A stretch of 40,103 nt of DNA from JBARRO01 sp049644265 (GCA_049644265.1 JBARRO010000114.1:1-40103); one strand, 5' to 3'. Shown: positions 15,359-23,484, counted from the stretch's first letter. The notes: generated by a model from the sequence alone, not told the origin. Program-made: numbers and translations.

Positions 15359-16566
15359 ACCCCGTACGACAAATCCCCGCCGCAACACTTCCCACGTCGG
15401 GAAGACTGAAGATCTTCCTCATGGTGTTTGCATTCCTCATCATTGCGGCAACCATGTGGTACACACATGAAATCGTCCAGTCCCTCCACGAGAAAGAGCA
15501 ACAAGTCGCGGACCTCTATGCCCGGTCGCTGGAGTATATCGCAAATGCGAAGGCCGGCGAAGGAGACTACAGTTTTGTCTTTGGAGAGATCGTTAACGCC
15601 ATTGATTTCCCGATCATTGAAACGGACAAAGAAGACACCTCCGTTCACGCGTTCAGGAATATTGACCTGGATTCAACTCTATCCAAACAACAACAGAAAA
15701 CGATCCTGTTGGGCATGATTGCAGATATGGATGCGATCCACCGTCCGATCATCGTCGCTTATCAGGACACGATCATTCTGAGTCGTGTCCATTATGGCGA
15801 ATCCACCACGATCGCCGAGCTCCGACGCCTGCCGTTCGTCGAGCTGGCAGTGGTCGCTCTCTTTGTCTTTATCGGATACCTGAGTTTCAGTTACGTCAAA
15901 CGGAGCGAGCAAAGCAACATCTGGGTGGGAATGGCCCGGGAAACTGCACACCAGCTCGGGACGCCGATTTCGAGCATGATGGGCTGGGTCGAACTTCTCA
16001 AAGAGCAGGCGATCCACGATCCCAGGGCCGAGGAGACGCTGCGGGATATGGACAACGACCTCCACCGCCTTCAAAAGATCGCAGACCGGTTCTCCAAAAT
16101 CGGATCGAAGCCGGACCTGAAGGAAGAGAACGTGATCGATGTGATCGACAAGGTGATGCAGTACTTCGAACGAAGAATTCCGCACACCGGCAAGAGAGTC
16201 AGACTTCTTCTTGACCATCGGGAGCCCGTCATGGTGAAAATCAACCGTGAGTTGTTCGAGTGGGTCATCGAGAATCTCACCAAGAACGCGCTCGACGCCA
16301 TCGAAAACGGCGAAGGGGTTATCTCCTATTCATTCCAGGATCGGGGAGAGTATTTTTTTATCGACGTTGCTGACACAGGAAAAGGAATTGACCTTAAACT
16401 CCGGAATGAGGTCTTCCGGCCCGGCTATTCCACCAAGAAACGCGGGTGGGGGCTTGGCCTGAGTCTGTCGAAACGCATCATCGAATCCTACCACCGTGGG
16501 AAACTCTTCGTCAAAGAAAGCAGGCCCGGATACGGCACGACGTTCCGGATCAAGCTGAAAAAATAA
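15355..16566 (+). CDS. Membrane sensor histidine kinase (orphan)
   Basis: 403-residue two-component kinase. There are two membrane helices (about 18-38 and 161-181) enclosing a small sensor region of about 120 residues that I do not recognise. The H-box is ETAHQLGTPISSMMGW with His199, and the ATPase domain shows the N-box ENLTKNALDAIE (306-317), DTGKGID and the GWGLGLSLSKRI G-box. Start ATG overlaps the purA stop. No response regulator is adjacent, so the partner must be elsewhere. Coupling a kinase to purA is odd, and the pairing could be simply positional. Confidence 0.9.
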   Translation: MNPVRQIPAATLPTSGRLKIFLMVFAFLIIAATMWYTHEIVQSLHEKEQQVADLYARSLEYIANAKAGEGDYSFVFGEIVNAIDFPIIETDKEDTSVHAFRNIDLDSTLSKQQQKTILLGMIADMDAIHRPIIVAYQDTIILSRVHYGESTTIAELRRLPFVELAVVALFVFIGYLSFSYVKRSEQSNIWVGMARETAHQLGTPISSMMGWVELLKEQAIHDPRAEETLRDMDNDLHRLQKIADRFSKIGSKPDLKEENVIDVIDKVMQYFERRIPHTGKRVRLLLDHREPVMVKINRELFEWVIENLTKNALDAIENGEGVISYSFQDRGEYFFIDVADTGKGIDLKLRNEVFRPGYSTKKRGWGLGLSLSKRIIESYHRGKLFVKESRPGYGTTFRIKLKK

Positions 16567-16570
16567 GGTG

Positions 16571-16635
16571 GAATACAGAATACAGAATTCAGGAGTCAGG
16601 AGGATGGCAATGATTTAGTGACACAATGAACCGAT
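16571..16635. repeat. GAATACA/GGAGTCAG word tract (tract C)
   Basis: The 106-base gap between the kinase and the M28 gene contains gaatacagaatacagaattc, aggagtcagg, then TGATTTAGTGACACAATGAACCGAT-type words (written in parts: TGATTTAGTGACACA, CAATGAACCGAT at 16624-16635). The second part shares wording with tracts A and D; CAATGAACCGAT is exact in D. No gene is visible in the gap. Confidence 0.65.
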
Positions 16636-16672
16636 CAACATCTTCGTCCACTCCCCCCTTTTCCCAGCAGAC

Positions 16673-17563
16673 ATGAAACTTCGACTCCTTCAATTTCTCG
16701 TGCTGTGTCTCTCGCTCCAGCACTTCGCATCGGCCCAAATCTCGATAGAGGATCGCCTGTATGGATACGTTCTGGGAATCGAAGGCAAGTCCCACGACGA
16801 CCGTGCGTTGTTCATTGAGAGTCAGCTGAGAGAAATGGGTGTGGGATTTTTCTCGGCGCCGTTTGAACAAACGCGGATCCATGGGAACGATACGGTGAGA
16901 CTATTGGGGGAGAACATCATTGCGCGGATTGGAAAGGGGAATAAGAGAATTGTGGTCGGAGCACATTACGACGCAGTGCCGGGTTCACCGGGCGCAAACG
17001 ATGACGGGAGCGGCGTTGCAGTCACACTCGGTCTTGTCCGTTCGCTCAAGGATGTCGCCTGGAACTACAGCGTCGATTTCTGTTTCTTTGACCGGGAGGA
17101 AGACGGGTTGTTCGGTTCGGCTGCATACGTGCGCCAGTTTGTGGATCGACGCACGCACCTTGCAATGATCAATCTTGATATTGAAGGGACTGGAGAAGAG
17201 GTGTACGTGGGTCCGGTCGGAGGCGGCGACGATGACCTTCTCATGCCTCTTGTCCGGCGGGCCGCAAGCCAGACCAAATTCAGTTTCAAGGAGGACCCGA
17301 TCTATCCGGATTCGGATCATGAGTCCTTCGCGGGTGAGAAGCTCGAGAACATTTCCATCTCTGTCGTTCCCAGGGGGGATTCTGAGCTTTTGTCGGAAAT
17401 GGTCAGGAACAAGTGGAAGGTGGCGCCGGGAAGACTTCCGAAAGTCATGCGGGTTATGCATACATCCGATGATTTGTCCCGCGAGATGACTCCGGAGGCT
17501 CTCAGCACATCCTATGAGTTTACAAAGGCGGTGCTTCTGCTGCTGAATGACTGCGGAAAATAA
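16673..17563 (+). CDS. Secreted M28-family zinc aminopeptidase
   Basis: 296 residues with a signal peptide (MKLRLLQFLVLCLSLQHFASA). The co-catalytic zinc site of M28 is readable: GAHYDAVPGSPGANDDGSG (His98, Asp110), REEDGLFGS (catalytic Glu and zinc Glu near 142-143), NLDIEGT (Asp169) and RVMHTSDD (His near 265). Expected to release N-terminal amino acids in the periplasm or outside the cell. Start ATG 16673 is chosen because it begins the signal peptide; the upstream sequence is a repeat tract. It converges with the GNAT gene, 9 bases between stops. Confidence 0.92.
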   Translation: MKLRLLQFLVLCLSLQHFASAQISIEDRLYGYVLGIEGKSHDDRALFIESQLREMGVGFFSAPFEQTRIHGNDTVRLLGENIIARIGKGNKRIVVGAHYDAVPGSPGANDDGSGVAVTLGLVRSLKDVAWNYSVDFCFFDREEDGLFGSAAYVRQFVDRRTHLAMINLDIEGTGEEVYVGPVGGGDDDLLMPLVRRAASQTKFSFKEDPIYPDSDHESFAGEKLENISISVVPRGDSELLSEMVRNKWKVAPGRLPKVMRVMHTSDDLSREMTPEALSTSYEFTKAVLLLLNDCGK

Positions 17564-17572
17564 AGGTGGGGG

Positions 17573-18178
17573 CTAGCGGCGGGGAGTCGCGAGTTTTGCT
17601 TCGAGGCTTCGTTTCACTTCCGGCCATTCTGCATCGGTGATGCTGAAGTAGACGGAATGGCGGATTCGGCCGCCCGGCGTGATCATGTGGTTCCGAAAAA
17701 TTCCTTCCTCCTTTGCCCCGATTCTTTTCAACGCCTTCTGAGACCGTTCATTCAGAGAATCGGTCTTAAATTCCACGCGAATGCAATGGAGCTGCTCAAA
17801 CGCGTGCGTCAGCATGAGCAGTTTCGCTTCTGTGTTGACGGCGGTCCGTTGCCACTCGGGCGCTATCCAGGTCCATCCGATTTCCAGCCGCCGATGCTCC
17901 AGGGCGATATTCCCGTACCGCGAACTCCCCACAGCCTTCCCCGAATTCTTCTCGATGGTAATAAACGGCAGTGACTTCCCCGCGTCTCTCTCGCTGAGCG
18001 CTGTTTCGATATACTGCCGCATGTCCTCCCTGGTTCATATCATCGGCATCGACAATTTCCAGAGCTCGGGATTCAGTCCGAAGGAACAGAGGTCATCGAG
18101 GTATTGAAGGGACATTGGTACGAGGCGGACGAAACGGCCTTCGAGGGTTACAGGAGAGAGAGGAGGTGATTGACTCAT
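17573..18178 (-). pseudogene. GNAT acetyltransferase (RimJ/RimL-like) broken by one in-frame TGA
   Basis: N-acetyltransferase related to ribosomal-protein acetylases. From ATG 18178 the frame gives MSQSPPLSPVTLEGRFVRLV through LWKLSMPMI. It then hits TGA at 18037-18035 and continues in the same frame with TREDMRQYIETALSERDAG to the end at 17573. The parts after the stop carry the acetyl-CoA fold (LEIGWTWIAPEWQRTAVNTE, LKRIGAKEEGIFRNHM). Both halves are needed for the fold and no frameshift is required: one CGA-to-TGA transition explains it. Options are a recent pseudogene, a sequencing or assembly error, or a shortened protein from ATG 18022. TGA ends many other genes here, so recoding is unlikely. 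Confidence 0.8.
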
Positions 18179-18390
18179 TGAGGATTGACTGTGAAGGAAG
18201 ATTGAGGAATGAAAGATGATTTGTTGAGTCATCGGTTCATTGATTCATTGACTCCCGCCTACGCCAAAATGCGGCTTCCACCTTCGTTGCACTTCGGCGG
18301 ACAGGTCGGCGCCTGCCTGCCGAAACGCAGGGCAGGCAGGGGCAGGCATCGACTCATAGACTCATAAACTCCATTGACTCATAGACTCCT
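18168..18390. repeat. GACTCAT word-repeat tract (tract D) with a nested GC-rich element
   Basis: The whole gap between the NTF2-like stop (18392) and the GNAT start is repeats. GACTCATTG/GATTCATTG words fill 18168-18254 and 18345-18390 (gactcatagactcat, gactcatagactc). ATCGGTTCATTG at 18231-18242 is the exact reverse complement of CAATGAACCGAT in tract C. The tract reaches into the first codons of the GNAT gene. Confidence 0.8.
18257..18348. repeat. GC-rich hairpin element inside tract D
   Basis: About 90 bases of GC-rich sequence interrupt the GACTCAT tract. The right half forms CCTGCCTGCC (18312-18321) paired with GGCAGGCAGG (18331-18340), a perfect 10-bp stem with 9-base loop, followed by another GGCAGGC. 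The left half reads GCCTACGCCAAAATGCGG and CTTCGGCGGACAGG, the style of dispersed CTACGCC/GGCGGAC repeats. It looks like a separate repeat family inserted into the tract. Confidence 0.6.
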
Positions 18391-18391
18391 C

Positions 18392-18847
18392 TTACCGCTT
18401 CTCCTCCGCCACCGATGTATGGTCGTGCGTAATCCTCCAACCTTCCGGTTTCTTCTCGAGAACCAACGTGAACCTGCCCCACGGTTGGTCTTTTCCACGA
18501 TAGAGATTCCAAACGCCTGTGGCAATTGCAGCATCGGCGGAGAGCAAGCGAACCGTCAAATCCTGAAATTCCAGCCTCCCCATTTTCTCACGAGCATCAT
18601 ATCCCTTCTTATATCTTGAAAGGACTTCCCCATATCCCGTTGTCACAGTTCCCCCACTAACAAACATGGTGCTGTCCGATTTCCAGTATCCCTCCATATA
18701 TCCCTCAATATTCCCTTCGTTCCAGGCGTCGACCTGCCCTTGCAGAACTTTTGCGATCTCGTCTTTCCCTTCAGGAACTGATTGCGCAAAAGCCACCCAC
18801 ACAAACAGGCCCGTCAGGACGGCATTGAAATTCAACCTTCGAATCAT
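18392..18847 (-). CDS. Secreted NTF2-like (DUF4440/SnoaL-type) protein
   Basis: 151 residues from ATG 18847, which overlaps the stop of the upstream membrane gene (ATGA). A signal peptide (MIRRLNFNAVLTGLFVWVAFAQ) is followed by a single cone-shaped NTF2-like domain: LQGQVDAWNEGNIEGYMEGY, WKSDSTMFVSGG, YDAREKMGRLEFQDL and a C-terminal GWRITHDHTSVAEEKR. Proteins of this group are mostly periplasmic or lipid-side binding proteins of unknown ligand. The frame is open further upstream to 19294, but that part lies over the neighbouring membrane gene in another frame and is a shadow. Confidence 0.85.
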   Translation of the reverse strand: MIRRLNFNAVLTGLFVWVAFAQSVPEGKDEIAKVLQGQVDAWNEGNIEGYMEGYWKSDSTMFVSGGTVTTGYGEVLSRYKKGYDAREKMGRLEFQDLTVRLLSADAAIATGVWNLYRGKDQPWGRFTLVLEKKPEGWRITHDHTSVAEEKR

Positions 18848-19392
18848 GGATGACTCGGTGCAGCGGGAGTCTGTGGTAGCTTCTTCCGGCCGAAGATCGC
18901 GTAGCCGATCAATCCGCCGAGCATGGAGAAGATCGGATAAAGGATCAGGGTGAGGATCAGGCCCCGGAGAATTCCCCCGATCGACTTCGATTCTTCGATC
19001 GATTTGTCGAGCTGCTCGCGAAGCTGGTCGAACGATCCTGCGGGAACAGAACCCTGCTGTTCCAGATACGCTGCAGATTTTTCCCAAATCCTCTTCATCA
19101 TTTCCGCTTCTACGGGACCGAAGATCACCGTGATGAGCGCAGAAATCACTGCCCCGCTGAGTGCCCCGACAATTCCTGCCATGATTCCCAGAACCAGTGC
19201 GTCGGAGGATTCGAGCGGCGGCATCCCTTCGACAAACTCCTGCTTGTACAGGTAAACCGCCAGTACTCCCCCGGCCATGATGCCTGCACAACAACAGCAG
19301 TTGATGAGCCCAAGGCCCGGAACACCCGAAATGACACCGATCATGAGGCCGCCGAAAAGCGCTGCCCTCTGCTTACTGGGTTTTTCTTGCAT
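18844..19392 (-). CDS. Membrane protein with NCCCC motif
   Basis: 182 residues from ATG 19392, a start inside the overlapping DUF2085 gene. About five membrane segments: 9-29, 36-48, 66-92, 140-160 and around 160-168. A striking GLGLINCCCCAGIMAGG motif (Cys 32-35) lies at the start of the second segment, with a charged amphipathic stretch (94-137) in between. Four adjacent cysteines could bind metal or heme, or be acylated; I cannot tell. It sits in an overlapping trio with DUF2085 and NTF2-like genes. No characterised family recognised. Confidence 0.75.
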   Translation of the reverse strand: MQEKPSKQRAALFGGLMIGVISGVPGLGLINCCCCAGIMAGGVLAVYLYKQEFVEGMPPLESSDALVLGIMAGIVGALSGAVISALITVIFGPVEAEMMKRIWEKSAAYLEQQGSVPAGSFDQLREQLDKSIEESKSIGGILRGLILTLILYPIFSMLGGLIGYAIFGRKKLPQTPAAPSHP

Positions 19393-19882
19393 GGGGAGAG
19401 TCTCCGATTGAATTCGAACGTTGACGAATTTGAGAAAATGCTTCCAGGAACGGTGGAACCACAAACCACGGCAGGACAACACCCAATAACACACCCGTGA
19501 AGATTCTCGTGAACGTGGTGCTCGCGTGTGCACCTGTATCATTGAGCAACGCATCCAGAACCATCGGTGCAAGAGCGGCAACAAACAGTTTTGGGGTGGG
19601 GATGTTCAGTTCATCCAGACGCTTCAGAAACGGAAGCAGAGAAAGACTGAAGAGGAAACCGAAATAGATCGCAAAACACCGGATGCAAACTCCGGCGTGT
19701 TCTCCGAACATGTGGAACGAGCGTTCAGGCAACTGATGACAGATCCTTGAGAAGAGCGCATAGAGGGCTCCACTCACGACGGTGTCGCCCGCGCTTTGAA
19801 GCAGCGGCGCCGCGATCAAACCCAGACACCAGAGCGATGCCGCAAGAAGGAGAATAAGATATGGCTGGCGGAGTGATCTCAT
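19373..19882 (-). CDS. DUF2085 membrane protein
   Basis: 169 residues from ATG 19882. A TTG at 19912 is an alternative, with no Shine-Dalgarno for either. The family signature is clear: SRICHQLPERSFHMFGEH followed by GVCIRCFAIYFGF, with conserved Cys and His residues between membrane helices (about four segments in all). DUF2085 proteins are of unknown function; the CHQ and CxRC residues suggest metal or redox binding. The 3-prime end overlaps the CCCC membrane gene by 20 bases, so the three genes form one operon. Confidence 0.85.
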   Translation of the reverse strand: MRSLRQPYLILLLAASLWCLGLIAAPLLQSAGDTVVSGALYALFSRICHQLPERSFHMFGEHAGVCIRCFAIYFGFLFSLSLLPFLKRLDELNIPTPKLFVAALAPMVLDALLNDTGAHASTTFTRIFTGVLLGVVLPWFVVPPFLEAFSQIRQRSNSIGDSPHARKTQ

Positions 19883-19939
19883 AGGGAATTTTGCCGGGCA
19901 ATATGGGGACAATTGGCCTCTTTGTCAAGAAGTCCCCGT

Positions 19940-19968
19940 TTGCTTTTCCGTCCGGTTTGGAATATATT
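19940..19968 (+). promoter_or_regulatory. Sigma-70-like promoter of the GMC dehydrogenase pair
   Basis: TTGCTT (19940-19945), 17-base spacer, TATATT (19963-19968). It lies inside the nominal open frame of the downstream gene, so translation must begin further down. That agrees with the TTG at 20044 just before the Tat motif. Confidence 0.5.
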
Positions 19969-20043
19969 AAACGCATTCGTCATCACACTCGAGGTCAATC
20001 TCGAGAATCCTGGACACGACGCTCCGGAACTGCTGACTATCAA

Positions 20044-20580
20044 TTGAGTAAAGAACTTTCCCGAAGGGGTTTTCTCAAAGAAACTGCCTTCGGGGCGCTC
20101 GCTCTCACCGCCGCCCGCTGGGTTCCAGCGTCTACAACATCTCTCCTTCCCGGGGAAACTGCCCGACAACTTGAATATTTCTCAGCACACGAATACGTCG
20201 TCGTTGAAGCAGTTGCCGAACGCATCGTGGGATCTCCCGATAGCAACGGAGTCGACGCATCGCACATTGGCGTGGCAATGCGGGCAGACAAGTTTCTCGC
20301 AACAGCCGATCCGGAAATCCAGGAACAGTTCCATGAGTTGCTGACGGTGTTCAACGCCCCGCTGTTCACCTTCTTGTTCGATTTCCGTTTCTCGAGTTTT
20401 CTCAACATGACACCGGAAGACAAGGATTCCTATCTCGAGGATTGGATGACAAGCGTTCTTGGATTCCGGAGGCAGGGCTTCCAGGCTCTCAAGCGAATCT
20501 GCATGAGCATGTTCTACACCGACAGTCGAACCTGGGCGGAGACAGGATTCGACGGAGTGTTTTTCCCTTCAGAAGCATAG
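20044..20580 (+). CDS. Tat-exported small subunit, gluconate 2-dehydrogenase subunit 3-like
   Basis: Small partner of membrane or periplasmic GMC-type sugar/alcohol dehydrogenases. From TTG 20044 the 178-residue protein begins MSKELSRRGFLKE, a textbook twin-arginine signal with the hydrophobic stretch TAFGALALTAARWVPA. The body carries YFSAHEYVVVEAVAERIVGS and DPEIQEQFHELLTVFN, typical of the Gluconate_2-dh3 family. The frame is open to 19891, but a promoter lies within that part. The GMC gene follows after 15 bases, and its product has no signal peptide, so it probably rides out with this subunit. Confidence 0.85.
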   Translation: MSKELSRRGFLKETAFGALALTAARWVPASTTSLLPGETARQLEYFSAHEYVVVEAVAERIVGSPDSNGVDASHIGVAMRADKFLATADPEIQEQFHELLTVFNAPLFTFLFDFRFSSFLNMTPEDKDSYLEDWMTSVLGFRRQGFQALKRICMSMFYTDSRTWAETGFDGVFFPSEA

Positions 20581-20595
20581 CCCGCCATCGATCTC

Positions 20596-22128
20596 ATGAC
20601 TCTCCTTGCACAGGATGCTGTAAGACCGACGCATGAATCGGCCGACGTGTGTGTGATCGGATCCGGCTGCGGCGGGGGACCCGTCGCAAAGATCCTGGCC
20701 GCTGCCGGCAAAAAAGTGATCGTCCTCGAGGAAGGCGGGTATTTCAAGCCCTCCGACTTTGAGGCTACGGAAGAATGGGCTTACTCCAACCTCTACCGAC
20801 AGAGAGCCGGGCAGGCGACAGATGATCTTTCGGTTACGGTCCTTCAGGGGAAATGCGTAGGAGGAAGCACGACAATTAACTGGATGACTTCCCTTCGCAC
20901 TCCGGAGTTCGTCCTCGACGAATGGGCTAAACGAGGAATTCGTGATATCGCTCCAAAGAACATGGAGCCGTATTTCCAGAACGTGGAGCGTTATCTCAAC
21001 ATTCATCCTGAATCCGGCGACCGCCACAATTCACAGAACCGGATCATCCTGGAAGGTGCGAAGAAGCTGGGGTATCACACGACGACAAACGGACGGAATG
21101 CCAGGGATTGCGTGCAGGCGGGAGTGTGCGGATTCGGATGCCCGAACGAAGCCAAGATGTCGGTCGATGTCACGTACATAAAAGACGCCTTGAAGTCCGG
21201 AGCGGTCGTTTTTCCCAACTGCCGGGCGGAAAAAATCACCCACGGTAAAGGAACCAAACGTGTTACCGGCACGGTGATCGATCCTGCAACTGGGCGGCCA
21301 AACTCTGAATTCTCTGTGGATGCTCCGGTGGTGGTCGTTTCTGCCAGCGCCATTCATTCGCCTGTGCTTCTCTCGAAATCGAACTTCGGGAATTCCAACG
21401 GCCCACTCGGTAAACATCTCACATTTCATCTCACATCCGCGATCCTTGGGTTGTACGACAAGCCCATGTATCCCTGGAAAGGAATTCCCCAATCCGCCCT
21501 TTGTGACGAATTCATCAATAAAAACGGGGATGGCGGAGGATTCTGGGTTGAGGCGGTCCCTGCAACGCTCGTCCTTGCAGGCCTTGCTGTTCCGGGATTC
21601 GGGTCCCAACACCGCTCTCTCATGCGTATGTATCCGCATATTGGGGCCTCGATAGTCCTTGTAAAAGAGATTGATTCAGAAGGAAGCGTGGAGCCGAACG
21701 ACCGCGGGAGGCCTTCGATTTCCTACAGCGTCGGACCGAAAGACCTTGAATACATGAAGCAAGGGCTAAGGACGGCTGCGGAGATTCACTTTGCGGCGGG
21801 TGCAAGGGAGGTCATGACGCTCCATTTGACCAGAACTTCGTTCAAGTCGATGGACGAAGTCGACAGAAAACTGAAATCCGCTTCCTGGGGGCGGAACGAA
21901 ATAAGCCTTTACAGCGCCCATCCGCTCGGCACCTGCAGAATGGGCGAGGACTCACGCAGCTCGGTCGTCGATTCGTACGGCCAGGTCCACGGCGTCAAAG
22001 GTCTGTTCGTGGTCGACGGCAGCATCACGCCAACATCGCTTGGCGTCAATCCCCAGGTGACCCTGCTTGCACTCGCAGAGAGAAATGCCGAATGGATCGC
22101 CGCCAATTTTTCTTCGGTCGTGGGATAG
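20596..22128 (+). CDS. GMC-family FAD oxidoreductase (large dehydrogenase subunit)
   Basis: 510-residue flavoprotein that oxidises a sugar or alcohol. The FAD-binding GSGCGGGPVAKILAAAGKKV is at residues 22-41. KCVGGSTTINW follows, and a cysteine-rich CVQAGVCGFGCPNEAKMS stretch occurs near 170-188. The C-terminal active site reads HPLGTCRMGED and VNPQVTLLALAERNAEWIA, with the expected His and Asn. It forms an operon with the Tat-bearing small subunit. A cytochrome c subunit, which usually completes such complexes, is not present next to it. Substrate cannot be read from the sequence. Confidence 0.92.
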   Translation: MTLLAQDAVRPTHESADVCVIGSGCGGGPVAKILAAAGKKVIVLEEGGYFKPSDFEATEEWAYSNLYRQRAGQATDDLSVTVLQGKCVGGSTTINWMTSLRTPEFVLDEWAKRGIRDIAPKNMEPYFQNVERYLNIHPESGDRHNSQNRIILEGAKKLGYHTTTNGRNARDCVQAGVCGFGCPNEAKMSVDVTYIKDALKSGAVVFPNCRAEKITHGKGTKRVTGTVIDPATGRPNSEFSVDAPVVVVSASAIHSPVLLSKSNFGNSNGPLGKHLTFHLTSAILGLYDKPMYPWKGIPQSALCDEFINKNGDGGGFWVEAVPATLVLAGLAVPGFGSQHRSLMRMYPHIGASIVLVKEIDSEGSVEPNDRGRPSISYSVGPKDLEYMKQGLRTAAEIHFAAGAREVMTLHLTRTSFKSMDEVDRKLKSASWGRNEISLYSAHPLGTCRMGEDSRSSVVDSYGQVHGVKGLFVVDGSITPTSLGVNPQVTLLALAERNAEWIAANFSSVVG

Positions 22129-22161
22129 ACTTCTTTGGGATCGATTGTGAGAGCCACGCTT

Positions 22162-22192
22162 TTGACTTTCGTCCTGTTTAAGGTTAAATTTG
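22162..22192 (+). promoter_or_regulatory. Bacteroidetes-type promoter of thyA
   Basis: TTG (22162-22164), 20 bases, TAAATTTG (22185-22192), an exact TAnnTTTG match to the -7 element of Bacteroidetes promoters. AAGGAGG follows at 22199-22205 and ATG at 22211, so the leader is very short. Confidence 0.5.
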
Positions 22193-22210
22193 TAAAAAAG
22201 GAGGAACAAG

Positions 22211-23023
22211 ATGCGGGAATACCTCGACCTCGTTGACCGAGTTTTGAGCAAAGGGACGCTGAAACAGAATCGGACGGGTGTTGATACGATTTCAACCTTT
22301 GCGGAACACTACACGGTCGATCTCAGTGAGGGATTTCCTCTTGTCACCACCAAGAAAGTGAATTTCAAGGCGGTTCTCTACGAGGTACTCTGGTATCTTT
22401 CCGGTGAAGATCACATCCGCAACCTCCGGAAGAATACAAAGATCTGGGACGCGTGGGCGGATGAGAACGGGAACCTCGAGACAGCGTACGGAAGATACTG
22501 GAGAAGATTTCCAAGCGCGCAGGTGAACCCGAAGACGGGCCAGTACGAGGTCCGGGAAGTCGATCAGGTCGGCGAGATCCTGAAAACACTCCGGACAAAT
22601 CCCACGTCGCGGCGGATGGTCATTTCGGCATGGGAACCCGGCAACGCGCTCTTTAGTAAACTCCCCCCCTGCCATTATTCGTTCGTCTTCAACGTTCAGA
22701 ACAACAAGCTCAACTGTCATTTGACGCAACGCTCGGGCGACATCGCAATCGGCATTCCGTTTAATATTGCGGCCTACGCACTTCTTACGCAGGCAATTGC
22801 CCAGGATGTCGGTTTCGAAGTCGGGTATTTCAGTCACACGATTGTCGACGCGCATATCTACGTCAACCACGTCCAGGGCCTCAAGGAACAACTCAAGAGA
22901 ACGCCAAAAGCGAGACCGAAGCTCATTATCCAGAAGAAACCTCTCGACGATCTGAAGTTCGAAGACTTCGAGCTCGTCAACTACGAGTGTTACGATCCCA
23001 TCAAGTTCGAGGTCGCCGTTTGA
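22211..23023 (+). CDS. thyA: Thymidylate synthase (ThyA)
   Basis: Methylates dUMP to dTMP with methylene-tetrahydrofolate. 270 residues, normal length. The substrate loop NRTGVDTISTF is near 20-30. The catalytic LPPCHYSFVF has Cys154. The folate/dUMP region RSGDIAIGIPFNIAAYALL and the SHTIVDAHIYVNH motif are intact. Strong Shine-Dalgarno AAGGAGG is 5-6 bases before ATG 22211. The stop overlaps the TTG start of folA, so dTMP synthesis and recycling of the dihydrofolate it produces are coupled. Confidence 0.97.
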   Translation: MREYLDLVDRVLSKGTLKQNRTGVDTISTFAEHYTVDLSEGFPLVTTKKVNFKAVLYEVLWYLSGEDHIRNLRKNTKIWDAWADENGNLETAYGRYWRRFPSAQVNPKTGQYEVREVDQVGEILKTLRTNPTSRRMVISAWEPGNALFSKLPPCHYSFVFNVQNNKLNCHLTQRSGDIAIGIPFNIAAYALLTQAIAQDVGFEVGYFSHTIVDAHIYVNHVQGLKEQLKRTPKARPKLIIQKKPLDDLKFEDFELVNYECYDPIKFEVAV

Positions 23024-23484
23024 AGCTCGCTTTCATCGCGGCCCTCGGTCGCAATCGGGTGATCGGCAGGAACGGAAAACTCCCCTGGCATCTTCCGGAA
23101 GACCTCAAGCGATTCAAGCGCCTCACGACGGGACACACCGTCCTCATGGGACGGAAATCGTTCGAGTCCCTTGGCAAGCCCCTTCCCAACCGGAGGAATG
23201 TCGTCCTTTCCTCAAAACCAATCCCTGGCGTTCAAACCTTCTCCTCAATCAAGGCTGCACTCAAGGAACTACAAAATGATGAACGGGTTTTTGTGATCGG
23301 AGGGGGAGAGATTTTTAAGGCTCTCCTTGAAAAAGCTGACGAGATGTTTCTGACTTTTGTCGATGGAGATTTTGAAGGAGATACGTTCTTCCCCCCATTC
23401 GAACATCTCGTGGGAAAGATGTGGAAGATCACTCAAGAGGAAAAACACAAAGGATTTAGATTTGTAGATTATGTGAGGATGTAG
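23020..23484 (+). CDS. folA: Dihydrofolate reductase
   Basis: Reduces dihydrofolate with NADPH, regenerating the cofactor used by ThyA. From TTG 23020 (overlapping the thyA stop as TTGA, with GAGG 7 bases upstream) the protein is 154 residues: LAFIAALGRNRVIGRNGKLP, WHLPEDLKRFKRLT (active-site Asp/Glu position), VLMGRKSFESLG and FVIGGGEIFKALL. All motifs sit at usual spacing. There is no ATG at the N-terminus; the upstream extension of the frame lies inside thyA. Confidence 0.95.
   Translation: MKLAFIAALGRNRVIGRNGKLPWHLPEDLKRFKRLTTGHTVLMGRKSFESLGKPLPNRRNVVLSSKPIPGVQTFSSIKAALKELQNDERVFVIGGGEIFKALLEKADEMFLTFVDGDFEGDTFFPPFEHLVGKMWKITQEEKHKGFRFVDYVRM

Noticed and set aside
18035..18037. Selenocysteine or stop-codon reassignment at the GNAT TGA
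   Set aside because: No SECIS-like hairpin is evident directly after it, the position is not a redox site in GNAT proteins, and TGA ends purA, thyA and the TonB receptor genes.
18848..19294. N-terminal extension of the NTF2-like frame
   Set aside because: Arg/His-rich translation lying in another frame over the CCCC membrane gene; the signal peptide begins at ATG 18847.
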